64,000 nucleotides of DNA, from NCBI RefSeq assembly GCF_026745355.1, contig NC_079202.1, positions 59,650,622-59,714,621 of the forward strand, read 5' to 3'. This stretch comes from Beta vulgaris subsp. vulgaris. Lineage: Eukaryota; Streptophyta; Magnoliopsida; Caryophyllales; Amaranthaceae. This document shows, one piece after another, positions 11,171-21,584 of this stretch. The notes beneath the pieces were generated by a model. It did no database searches. It saw only the letters and a list, made by a program, of their open reading frames with translations, and was not told the origin of the DNA. Both the position numbers and the translations under genes were made by a program. The stretch's first letter is position 1. The number at the start of each line of letters is the position of its first letter.

Positions 11171-11815
11171 GGAGGAAGTATATGCAAATGCTAGAGCAGT
11201 AAATACCATAGACTTCTCTCCTGTTCATTATTTATAGTGAACATTATTTTTGCATGATATTGGGCTTTGGGCTTCTAGTTGGGCTCTTCATATTACCTAA
11301 CAATTTGTCCCATAAAGCATATTCCAGCTCTATGTATCCCTCATTGGGTTGTGACTTGTGAGTAAATATAGTCTACATGGCACTCAAACAATGTTCCCTA
11401 CACCCAATATTATATGAACAAATGGGGCTGGAATTTTGGTTGGTTTTCTGCTCTGGGCCGCCCACATCCTTAAATTGTGTAACTTACGGTAATACGGTGT
11501 ACATTGTGGGCCAACCTTATTGTCATAGTTGAACATTTTGATCTTGAGTCATATAGCATAACATTTCTATATCATATACAAGTAGTGAAACAAAGTTTTC
11601 TGAGGACACAAATGGTATCAATCCATAACCTCTCACCAATTAAACCATCGATTAGTTATATATCATCTAGTTTAATTGGTAAAATTTTGCAAAGTGATAC
11701 TTATTGTATGGTATCGTTTGTAATCCGTCTACATTACCGTGTCTATGTACACACAAATGAAAATAAACATTGGAGCCATTTTTTTATCATTAAAAGAAAA
11801 AAGAAGCAAAATTTA

Positions 11816-12101
11816 GGCAGTGTTTGGTAAATGGCTTTTTTATTGGCTTTTCAATTTGGTCAAACAGCCAAAAAAAAAAGTGTGTGATTATTGGCTTTTT
11901 GGTTGGCTGAAAAGCTAGCTTTTACGTCAAAATGAAAAACTGTCTAGGGCAGTTTTTTGGATTGGCTTGTTGGCCCACAAACTCTCTAAACAGCTGAATT
12001 AAACAACCAACTTAAAAAGCCAATACCTACAACTTATGCTTCCAGCTGGTCAAGCAAGCCAATTCAATCAGCCAAAAGCCAACAGTCGATTGCCTAACCC
12101 C
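11816..12101. mobile_element. PIF/Harbinger-like foldback MITE
   Basis: The left end GGCAGTGTTTGGTAAATGGC and the right end (inverted: GGGGTTAGGCAATCGACTGT) are flanked by TTA on both sides. The interior repeats TTGGCTTTT and its complement AAAAGCCAA many times, so the two halves can pair along much of their length. Confidence 0.65.
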
Positions 12102-12488
12102 TTAGTTGGAGCATGTATATGACGTAATATGTATTAGTGACTTGGGACTTTTTGCACCATCTTTTACCGAAAAAATTGCAGAAAAAAGGAGTTTACACAC
12201 ATACATCATACTAAAAATGAACAAAACAAAGACTTTCAACGCATTTTTGGAAACTTTCTCTAAATTTAGAAGTTTTCTTTCCTCCATCGAAACTTAGAAA
12301 CCACCTTCAGTCTTCTTCTTCAACCCAAAATAAAATACTCGTCTTTTATTTCTTCTTATCTTTTTCATGCACGTAATTTGTTTCTAACCCAAAAAAAAAA
12401 AACAATCTTTCTTGTTTTATTCATCAAAAAAAAGAATCACTCATCATCTACTTTAATATTTGTTTGAATCAAGTATAAAAAATTAACA

Positions 12489-15400
12489 ATGGCTACAGAC
12501 GCACAGATAGAAAAAATGAAATTGCGGGAAAGCTATCACAATATTTGGAGCACCGATCTCATGCACACTCCTTCCATCGATCCTTTGTGTTGTTTTCTCT
12601 CTCTACTTTTTTTTTTATCCTTTTAAAATGGATTATTGCTACTATTTGATTAGGTTTTTTACCTTCTTTTTTTTTTTTCATTTTTGTGAATTTTTGCAGT
12701 TTGTTGCTATGCAGTATTGTGGTGAGTAAATTTTTAACTCAAACAAATTTTCTACACTTAATTATTTGTAGAATTAAACATGTAATGACCAATTATCCAT
12801 TAAAATTGTTAATTGGCCAACGTAAAAGTTGATGTATCATGTCGCGTTTATTTATTAACAACTGAAGTTTTATATATATATACTACCTTCAATCTCTATT
12901 AGTTTACCCGTATTTTTTTGGGATGTCTCTTATTAGTTTTGTTTCTATTTTTGGAACGCGACGACTACTAGCTTTCCATCACACATACATTCAATTTTAA
13001 CATAAAATAATAGTTTCTCTTTCCTTATATGTCCCACAATATTGTTTCTCCTAAAACTTTGTGCAAAAGAAACGAGTAAACTAATAAAGACCGGAGGGAG
13101 TATCCGAGTATATACGTAGTTCTAATCTAAGAAAAGTGTTTGCCCACATGTAGCGGACCATGTGCCTCATATATGCTTCGTAAACGAGCCTTGTATGGTG
13201 ATATGACAAGGTTAGTTGTACAAAAAAATTTTTGTATATCTTCCATTTATGAATGAATGAGTAATTTGGGAGTATATGTGCATCAATAAGATTCATAATG
13301 CTCGATCTGTCACACTTTCTTTAACAGATACACATGTTGTGGAGGCTTTATGCCATGTAGTGGGAAGTGTGGAGAGCGCAAATGTCCTGAATTTTGTCTT
13401 TGCGCTGAGGTATATACTTCTCATTTTCAGCTTAATTGATTATGTTTGGATAATTATTTATTGATGATCAATAAATTGATATTTCCACCAATCATGAAAC
13501 TTATATAGTTATGGAGTGATAATGTGATATATACCTCTCTTATTCTACTTATGAGTCATTTTTGTCCATTTAGAATTTACATTTCAATGAAAAGTCATTA
13601 GTGGGTTAGAAAACCCTAGAGTGATCATAGGTCGGGCCGCGTTTAAAAAAATTGTTTGTTGGTTGGGCCGGGTCGGGCCAAAATTTTGTGCCCAAAGCCT
13701 TCTATTTCGGGCCAATATGAGCGTTTTTTGGGCCAAAATCGAGCCGTGCCAAAAAATTAGACTAAACGTCATTTTTGGCTTGCCCAAAGCCTGCCCAAAA
13801 CAAAAGAAAACGAGTCGAGCCGGGGGCCAAACGATTCCGCCCAAAAAGCGGGTTGAGCCAAAATGATCACCTCTAGAAAACCCATATGCATGCAGTCCTC
13901 TAGCCCACGCCTTAGCTAGGATTCTACGTACTTTCTAATATTGAGTGCTATAACTTAGGGTGCATTGATCCTTTCACCTTATTTGTTATGAACTTATTTA
14001 AAGTAAACTCATTAGAACAAAAACCTTTTTTCCGAGGTGAAGTAATCAAATACACCCTTAGTCTACCTTGCATCTTTAGGTTCTTGAGATCGAGCAATGA
14101 TAAGCAGTTGAGCCAAATTTGAAATATAATCGGGGTTGTTCGGGCTTGATTCATTACTTCCTTCATTTTTTACTTGCAATATTTATAGGAAGTTAAATAT
14201 TACTTGAAATATTGACATTTTTAGTAATATATTATCCATTTCTCTCTTTTAGCATATGAAGTATTTTTTTTCTAATCACTTATTGCTCTTTTTACTCCTA
14301 GATTCTTTCGCCCTAGAAGAAGTATACGTAAGATATTTCAAGTTCGTTTGTGAGTCTCTCGGACTTGGCTTGAGGAACGTGTGAGCCAACTAGGCTCAAC
14401 ACCACCCTTAAGATCTACATATAGTTTTTTGACGGTACAAGAAGAAAGTTGTGTATCTTTTACCGAGGCGGTTAAGGCCATGTGCAGGATGAACAACTGC
14501 ATAGGGCCCTCGAAATATTAGGGCCAATTTTATTAGTTGTCCGCCTAAAGAAAAAAAAAACCGAAATACAAATATAAAGAGATTAATTTCTATTTGGTGT
14601 TTTTCTTCTTCTCCTCCTATTCTCCAAAAAGTCTCGTTTATAACTCTTCCGTCTCTTCTATTCACCAAAAAAAAAATTAATCTTTATAATTTATTTTAGC
14701 ACAAGGCTCTTAATTTTATGAGACGGTCCTGATTCTTTTAATACTTTGTTTGCATTTGTTTGTCCTCGAGATTAATGATTAATTAGTTTTCGCTTTGCAG
14801 TTTTCTATTAAAGAATAAACTTGGTGTACGTTTGTTTCAGGTTTGTTTCTGCTTCTCAAATTCTGTTGCCTCAACACGCTTCCTGTTGCAAGACGAATTA
14901 AACATTCAGACTACAAAGTGTGATAATTGCATTATTGTAATACTCTTATTCTTCCTTGCTTATGTTTGATTTCTACTCTCTAATCATCGATTAAACTTAA
15001 TTTATAGTCTTTATTGGGGATTAGGGGTTCATGGTCTGCCTCCAACAATTGGCATGCATATGTTCGTTAATTGCTTGTATAACTGGAGATGAAGAGTTGG
15101 AGGACCTTTCACAATGCTTGAACTGTTTATCGGATACCGTAATGTGCACGTAAGATCATCACATAAAGTGCTTGTTTTTTGATATGGTTGCTTAATTAGA
15201 TGAATTTTTACATGCATTAACTAGCTAATTCATATCATGGACTTCTTTTTGCAGGGTTTGTGCATGTATGCAGGTATGTAAACTTACTACTTATTGAGCT
15301 GAACTTCTATTCATCGTCCCAAAAGTACTTAAAATTGTCCTAAAAAAAGTTGAAATTACATCTCTAACCTTTTCCTTCTTTTTCCCTAAACCACCACCAC

Positions 15401-16134
15401 CCACCTCACTCCACCATCATCCACATCCTGCCACCACCACCCCATTGCCACAGCCACCCACCAACCACCTGGAAGGACTCGAAATTTCTTTAGGATGATG
15501 GACGAACGTCTGGCCTGGACGTTCACCGATCGTCCTAAAAAAAATTTGCATGCTTCCAAGTGGGTGGTGAAGGAGGTGGCGGGTGGCAATGGGGAGGTAG
15601 GTGATGGCGGGTGGTTGCAGGGGTGGCAGGTGGATGGTGTGGAAAAGAGGAAGGATAAAATAGTTTATAAAAATAAATTTGGGACTATTTTAAGTAATTT
15701 TGGGACGGCGTTTAACAAACCCCCTTATTGAGTCATTTTGGTGTCATAAGCCATCTCCTATAGTTTCAAAATTCAAACTAAATTGTCAAATATGCAAATC
15801 CTATCATATTCATATACTCCGACTATGTTTTTGCTTATGAGTGAACAAGAGCTTATAATGTAGTACTCAAATTTAAGATAGCCTAGTTGTATAGCAGAGG
15901 TTTCTTATAGAAGGGTGAAGAATTAATCATTTATTATGTTGAATATTTCCATGAATATAACAAATACAGACACAACACAAGCTGGAACTTGATAAAAGAG
16001 ATGGCATTACTAGTACACAACCTATAATGGAAGTTCCTCCAGTACAACAAATGTCACGAGTAGATCCCAACGCTCCTCGGCCGGTGGTTTCTGGTTATCC
16101 TCGGGCCGTTGCACATGGTTATCCTTCTCATTAG
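12489..16134 (+). CDS. PLAC8-family Cys-rich protein, eight exons
   Basis: Exons: 12489-12588, 12700-12721, 13154-13210, 13328-13409, 14841-14936, 15025-15149, 15255-15273 and 15970-16134. All introns are GT-AG and phases agree, giving 221 residues. It starts MATDAQIEKMKLRESY, like plant PLAC8 homologues of the 'MATxAQxEKMKLR' type. The Cys-rich core spans residues 35-165: FCCYAVLCGPC at 34-44, YTCCGGFMPC at 61-70, GKCGERKCPEFC at 72-83, VASTRFLLQDE at 96-106, KCDNCIIGFM at 113-122, and VCACMQTQHK at 162-171. Residues 119-139 are hydrophobic and could sit in a membrane. The tail is Pro/Gly/Tyr-containing and ends GYPSH. PLAC8 proteins in plants are often membrane proteins linked to organ size, metal or calcium handling; for this subgroup I know no firm role. 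The exon 1 donor (T before GTTGTT) is weak and the least certain junction. Confidence 0.88.
12883..13100. mobile_element. Stowaway-like MITE in PLAC8 intron 2
   Basis: The left end CTACCTTCAATCTCTATTAG and the right end CTAATAAAGACCGGAGGGAG are inverted repeats flanked by TA. It belongs with the element at 24928-25154. The acceptor of the 57-nt exon 3 is only 53 bp downstream, so the branch-point region of this intron lies against or inside the MITE. Confidence 0.82.
13617..13875. mobile_element. hAT-type MITE in PLAC8 intron 4
   Basis: The ends TAGAGTGATCAT and, inverted, TAGAGGTGATCAT are flanked by a perfect 8-bp duplication GAAAACCC (13609-13616 and 13876-13883). The interior is rich in GGGCCGGGTCGGGCC-type words and their complements. 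An 8-bp duplication and TAG-starting ends point to hAT. Confidence 0.85.
15315..15707. mobile_element. Long-hairpin MITE in PLAC8 intron 7
   Basis: The ends CGTCCCAAAAGTACTTAAAA and, inverted, CGTCCCAAAATTACTTAAAA match, and the C/A-rich left half (repeated CCACC) pairs with the G/T-rich right half (repeated GGTGG), so nearly the whole 393 bp can fold on itself. At its centre a smaller hairpin is formed by GGACGAACGTC and GGACGTTC. The target duplication is unclear. Confidence 0.7.
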
Positions 16135-16858
16135 TTTACGGCTACTTGCTACACATTTATGCTCCTAATCAGTGATTTTATTATGATTAATGCATAACAT
16201 TTGTGATTGTTAATGAAACAACTCAAATGCCTTAACTCATATATAATAATTACACATTCCATGCATGTTCTTTTTTCTATTAATGCCCTAGATGAGGCGG
16301 AGATTAACGATAATTGCTAACGAAAAAGGCTTTAGGCTACATATGATTGATTAATCTAAGAGCGATCTTTTGGTACAACAGCGAAAATAGAAATATTTGG
16401 AGGGGCTCTTTAAGCCATACTCTAAGCTCTTGTATAATATTAACTTCTTAATCATGGATTTGAGACACTCCTTATGTATTAATTTTTTTACTTCTCATAG
16501 AATCTTAAAGAGAATTTTGATGAGTTCAATAGAATATTAGCATCATTAATAACATGATTGAAGAACAATTATGATGCACTTGATTCCCGGGGTCCAATGT
16601 TCTTGGTCGGATAAATTTCGGCTAAACCTAGCTTGTTTAATAGCCAAAATTTGCTCCACCACTAGGCCGCTTAAGCCAAAGTCACTTTCTTTTAGTTTTG
16701 ACTTTTGAGCCACATTAACAAAATATTAGTGTGACATGATGTCCAAAAAAATCAACTTATCTTTATTTTCATTACTTGTACAAGATAAGAGAAGTACTAG
16801 ACTCACTATGACGAAACTTAACAGATTTCTTATAAAAGGTGCGGAGGACACCTTAAAG

Positions 16859-17107
16859 GTGGTGATGGGCCGAGCTTTAAAAAATTGCTCATTGGCAGGG
16901 CCGGGCCAAAATTTCGGGTTCAAACTCACTATTTCGGGCGTAAATGAACGGTTTTTCGGGCCAGATTGGGTCGGGCCAAAAAAATAGACTAAAAAATCAT
17001 TTTTGGCTTGCCCAAGCAAAAAAAATCGTCTCGGACCCGACTGCGGACCAAAAAATTCTGCCCAAAACCCGCTTAAAAAGCGGATCGAGCCAAAATAACC
17101 AGCCCTA
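16859..17107. mobile_element. hAT-type MITE, same family as 13617
   Basis: It shares blocks with the 13617 element, for example GGCCGGGCCAAAATTT and TAGACTAAA followed by CATTTTTGGCTTGCCC. The right end, inverted, is TAGGGCTGGTTATTTTGGC. Flanking octamers CCTTAAAG and CTTTAAAG differ at one base. The left terminus is eroded. Confidence 0.75.
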
Positions 17108-18003
17108 CTTTAAAGTCTTTATTTTTAAAAAGAATCTAGTATAAATATGAAAAAAGAGTTACAGTATAAATTAGAACAAACGTTTAAATGTTGCATCGAT
17201 TAAAAAGAAAAAAATGTAATAAATTGATTTGTTTCCACCTATGTGACTTCACAAAATGTAATAAATTCAACTTTAGATACTTCTCCTTGTTAGTATATTT
17301 AATAGAAAGAATTTGAGAATGTTTAAAAATTATGTAAAATTACAAATATTAAGAACTATGATTATTTATCTTTATTTATTTATGTATTACTATAGTGCAA
17401 AAACTAAAATTATAATATTTTTTTTAGGACTATGCTTTGTTCCGTTGTTCGTTTCACCTTTACACCTAAGTAAAAATTCTTAGAAACAATATAATTAAGA
17501 AGTTCAAATTAATAAGGATTATTACTCCAATTTATATGTATGTTCAGATAATATTTTTTCAACAAAAAGAGCATTAGATAAAATAACAACTTAATTATAG
17601 TAAATTGCATCAAGCATTTCATAAGTTAATAGTATATTATCAAAAAGAAATATATGAAATTTACTCCATATAAATATATACTTAGAACATTCAAATGTTT
17701 ATTATGGAGTAAACTTTTTTCAATTGTTTTTAAGTTACTCCATATTTGCTTACTTTCACTAGGTATTGATGGCAAGACATTTTAACTTCGATATAAAATA
17801 ACTTTAGCAACTTTATGATGACTAGGAATAGTTATCCAAAAAGATCCAACAAACCAACCCAAAATAGCAATAAGTTGTGAGGATAGTTATTTAAAAAAGT
17901 TAAAACTCAAAATATATTATTCCAAATAAAATTCAGAGCATCACATCGTCTAAGCTATATACTAGAGATTCGTTTGGTTACCGTTGGAACTTAATTCTCA
18001 TCG

Positions 18004-18469
18004 AAAGTCTTATTTTATGGAATGTAAATTCTCTTGTCTATTTCCTAGAAAGTGGCTTTGGGTGTTTGGTTGAGCATAAGAACTTGTAATTTACACAAGA
18101 ATTTCTAATCACCAAAGGGGGTTGTTGATTAATTTCATACACTTCATAGGAATAATTTTCATTTCCTTGAAAATTCTATTTTCCATGATTCTCCTATTAT
18201 TTTTCCTGCATACCAAACAATTATGCTATTTTATACAAAGTCTTATTTTATGGAAAGTAAATTCTCTTGTCTATTTCATAGGAAGTGTCTTGGAGTGTTT
18301 GGTTGAGCATAAGAATTTGTTATTGACACAAGAATTTCTAATCACCAAAGGGGGTTGTTGATTAAGTTCATACACTTCATAGGAATCATTTTCATTTCCT
18401 TGAAAATTCTATTTTCCATGATTCTCCTATTATTTTTCCTGCATACCAAACAATTATCCTATTTTATAC
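18004..18469. repeat. Two tandem 233-bp units in a MITE-like element
   Basis: The unit starting AAAGTCTTATTTTATGGAA occurs at 18004-18236 and again at 18237-18469 with only scattered differences. Outer flanks read TTCGTTTGGTTACCG on the left and, inverted, GTCGTTTGGTTCATC on the right, suggesting a larger MITE (about 17967-18510) that duplicated internally. Confidence 0.85.
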
Positions 18470-18985
18470 TTCCCTGATAAATCCAACTTCCAGCAGAATT
18501 TAAGATGAACCAAACGACATTTAAATATCTTAAATCTAAATAATCTCGTAACATGTTAGCGTACGGATGAAGGCAAGAATGAAGGGAATTGGACACTAGA
18601 GCCGACAGTGTTGAAAGATTTTTAGGTCCAAAATCAATGACAAAAATGGCTATTAATTATCAAACAAATTAGGTGCTTAATTAAAGTTGGAATAGTTGTT
18701 AGGTATAACAGCATTAAGGATTTGACAGATGCCTTAGGCGGTAGGCAATGTTTTCTACTCATGTTTTTTGCGAAGTATAAGTTTGAGTGTTGTGCGAAGT
18801 TTTTACTCTTTTTGATGATTAGTCATCATAATTTGATCATAATGAGCAAATCATATGTGGTACGCTATGTGATTAAACTACTCATGTTTTGTTGGGATCA
18901 TCATATTTGATAGTAGTGTACGACAACTCAGATCTCATCTCCCTCGTAAGTTGTACGTAACTCGTAACTTCTCATCCAAAAATTA

Positions 18986-19077
18986 CTACCTCCGTTTTTT
19001 AATAAGTGACACACTTATCCTAAAAAGCTCTCACATAAAAGAGAAAAATGTATCAATTGTTAAAAAACAAAGGTTAG
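18986..19077. mobile_element. Short Stowaway-like MITE
   Basis: The left end CTACCTCCGTTTTTTAATAA and the right end TTAAAAAACAAAGGTTAG are inverted repeats flanked by TA. At 92 bp it is a much-shortened copy of the 27212 family. Confidence 0.65.
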
Positions 19078-19289
19078 TATTTTGCCAAGGCTAAGTAAAT
19101 CTTACAAATTCGCATCAAGAATATCCCTCGAGTAGAGGATCTTCTCATATATTTTCTTCTTACTATATAAAGAAAGTTAATCTTACAAGCTTTACGGAGT
19201 TAACAATAATGCCGGACAACATACATACTCGTTAATGTAACAATCCATCCTAAGTACTATCTTAACATCAAGGTACATATGTAGATACA

Positions 19290-19363
19290 TAAGCTTACTT
19301 GGTGTAGTTGATTGGGGTTCATTTTGTAACATTAAGGTTACAAGGTCGAATCCTCCCAACTAT
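19290..19363 (+). repeat. SINE-like tRNA-derived fragment
   Basis: CTTGGTGTAGTTGATTGGGG resembles a box A region and AAGGTCGAATCCTCCC a box B. It stops where the CACTA element begins, so it may be the head of a SINE split by that insertion. A functional tRNA is unlikely because no acceptor stem pairs. Confidence 0.4.
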
Positions 19364-20790
19364 CACTAGGGGAAAAAACATAAAGGGCTGCGCAGGAAGG
19401 GCTGCGCTTTTCGAAAAAGCGCAGCCCTACTAGTGAAGGGCTGCGCTTTTTTGAAAAAGCGCAGCCCTACTAAGAAGAAGGGCTGCGCTTTTTAAAAAAG
19501 GCGCAGCCCTTCACTAGTAGGGCTGCGCTTTTTCAAAAAAGCGCAGCCCTTCTGTAGGTAAGAAGGGCTGCGCCTTTTTGAAAAGCGCAGCCCTACTAAG
19601 TGAAGGGCTGCGCTTTTTTAAAAAGCGCAGCCCTTCTGCTTAGTAGGGCTGCGCTTTTTTAAAAAAGCGCAGCCCTTCTTGAAAAATTTTGAAATTTCGA
19701 ATCGCGCGCTTTGAAATATTGAGCGGGGATTCGTCAAATATATTATCCCTCATTCTCTCTCCTCTCTCACGTCCCTCATTATTCCTTATCTCTCACCCTC
19801 TCTTCTCTCTCATCCTCTCTTCTCTCTCAAAAACTCCCATAAACATTTGCGACAAAAACCTTGAAATGATTTGCACTAAACATGGCGACGGAGTCCGATT
19901 GCCTATTGTGATACCTTTTCGGAAGCGGAACGACCCACGAGTCAAACTCACCGCTAGCCGTGACGTTTAGGCTTTTTAAGCCATCCGAGTTCGTTTAAGC
20001 CTCCAAATACCATTTTAAGTTTTTCCGAAATTTTTTTTTTCCTTAAATTATGTATTTGGGTTTTGTTTTATGTATTTAAACATTATTAGGTTGTAGTTCT
20101 TGTATTTTCAGATCTATAATGTTCTTGTATACTTCTCTTTGTTTATATGTTTTGATTAATGTTCTTGTATACTTCTCTTTGTTTTGATTAATGTTCTTGC
20201 TTGTATACTTCTCTTTGTTTTGATTAATGTTCTTGTATACTTCTCTTTGTTTTGAATGTTATTTTCTGATACTTCTCTTTGTTTATTTTGATTAATGTTA
20301 TTCTTGTATACTTCTCTTTGTTTTATTTTGATTAATGTTCTTGTATACTTATTGTATACTTCTCTTTGTATATTAGTTTTTGTTCCTTTTTTTCATTTTC
20401 GTTTCATTCTTTTTATTGTTTTGGGTTTAGTATTTTCGTTTCGTTTCTCTTCTCTTCTGTTTAATTTCAGAAAATGTGAGATTATGAGTAAAAAAATGAC
20501 AAAAAAAAATTTTTTTTTTTTTTTTTTGGTAGGAAGGGCTGCGCTAGTTAGGAAAAAGCGCAGCCCTTCTAGCCCAGAAGGGCTGCGCTTTTTCCTAACT
20601 AGCGCAGCCCTTCTGGGCTAGAAGGGCTGCGCTTTTTCCTAACTAGCGCAGCCCTTCTAGCTTAAGGGCTGCGCTTTTCTAGCGCAGCCCTACTTAAAAA
20701 GTGAAGGGCTGCTACTGAAAGGGCTGCTGTCAAAAAGCGCAGCCCTACATGCCTTTTTTAGCGCAGCCCTTCTTCATTTTTCCACTAGTG
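19364..20790. mobile_element. Non-autonomous CACTA (En/Spm) element
   Basis: It starts CACTAGGGGAAAAA and ends TTTTTCCACTAGTG, a CACTA-type terminal inverted repeat, and is flanked by the 3-bp duplication TAT (19361-19363 and 20791-20793), as expected for this superfamily. Both subterminal regions are arrays of short hairpins built on AGGGCTGCGCTTTTT and its complement: about seven at 19386-19681 and four to five at 20528-20775. CACTA subterminal repeats are known binding sites for the transposase. The centre holds no transposase. It has a possible 93-codon frame (19689-19970) of unknown meaning, then a minisatellite. Complete ends and a perfect duplication suggest a fairly young insertion mobilised in trans. 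Confidence 0.93.
20120..20370. repeat. Minisatellite inside the CACTA element
   Basis: About seven variable copies of a unit like TGTTCTTGTATACTTCTC followed by TTTGTTTTGATTAA, roughly 32-40 bp each, with small insertions between copies. Confidence 0.85.
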
Positions 20791-21317
20791 TATGGTACTT
20801 GGGGTAGGGATTCTCCTTACTTTTTCTCTTACTCTCAAGTGTCTTCTCTACAAATATTAGACCAAAAACACCATATGAATTGATATCTAGACAAAATCCT
20901 TCTCCTTATTATTTAAAAAAGTACATATAATTCAAATTCCAAAGAACAAAATGCTTAAGAGTTCGATCTATTACACAAACATAAAATATTACATACATAC
21001 AGTTCATGTTCGAGCACATCCTCAACATGTTAGGATATGTAGATGAGAAAATTAAAGAATAAGGTGTTATATATACATGCATCCTCCATCTTCAAAAAGA
21101 GTGCAACAATTATAAAATTAAGTTCAAAATCTTATATTTTGACCATGAATAATCACCATATTATAAAAAAGTTTGTCATACATAATATTTTATTAAATTC
21201 ATCTCGATATACATATTTAAAATATGTTTATAATTCTATTATTTATATACAATTGAAGATATCAATGAACAAAGTAACATATTGTAAATCATATTAACGT
21301 ACATTAAATAGTGTCCC

Positions 21318-21444
21318 ATTAAACCAACGATGTCTTAGCCTAGTGGTTACGATTGAGTTGTTGTGAATGATAAATCACAGGTTCGAATTTCCGTCCCCCT
21401 CATCTTTTTTTTACCGCCATCATGACTCATATGGACCAAAAAAT
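21318..21444 (+). mobile_element. SINE of the 38.5-kb family
   Basis: It begins near GATGTCTTAGCCTAGTGGTT (box A-like), has CACAGGTTCGAATTTCC (box B-like), and ends with CATGACTCATATGGACC plus an A run. Flanks TAGTGTCCC and TAGTATCCC may be a diverged target duplication. Confidence 0.75.
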
Positions 21445-21539
21445 TAGTATCCCCTCAACAAATTTAAAAAAGCATTCATTACTATATTAGTGTTAAACAG
21501 AGAGTAGCTACATCATATATTGAACATTGTAAAATACTC

Positions 21540-21584
21540 CACCTTCACTTGAACGTGCACCGTCACCTTCACTTGAACGTGCAC
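21540..21584. repeat. Two-copy tandem repeat
   Basis: CACCTTCACTTGAACGTGCA occurs twice, three to four bases apart, followed by repeated ACACGGACAC. Confidence 0.75.

Larger units (their letters stand above)
10350..12488. other. Intergenic with MITEs and one SINE; no gene seen
   Basis: Apart from the elements at 10765, 11025 and 11816 I see nothing coding. About 12290-12488 is probably the 5' leader and proximal promoter of the next gene (pyrimidine-rich TCTTCTTCTTC and TTCTTCTTATC runs). I could not single out a convincing TATA box. Confidence 0.5.
16135..19289. other. Intergenic; MITEs and AT-rich sequence
   Basis: The start is 3' UTR of the PLAC8 gene. Elements at 16859, 18004 and 18986 are listed separately. 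From 17120 to 17960 the sequence is very AT-rich and I see nothing in it. Confidence 0.5.

Noticed and set aside
13584..13866. Frames of 81-86 codons on both strands
   Set aside because: They lie wholly in the hAT-type MITE at 13617-13875.
15386..15731. Frames of 67 and 78 codons on opposite strands
   Set aside because: They come from the CCACC/GGTGG arms of the hairpin MITE in PLAC8 intron 7.
19380..20785. Regular repeats reminiscent of a CRISPR array
   Set aside because: The repeats alternate in orientation, have no unique spacers of constant length, lie inside CACTA ends and occur in plant DNA.
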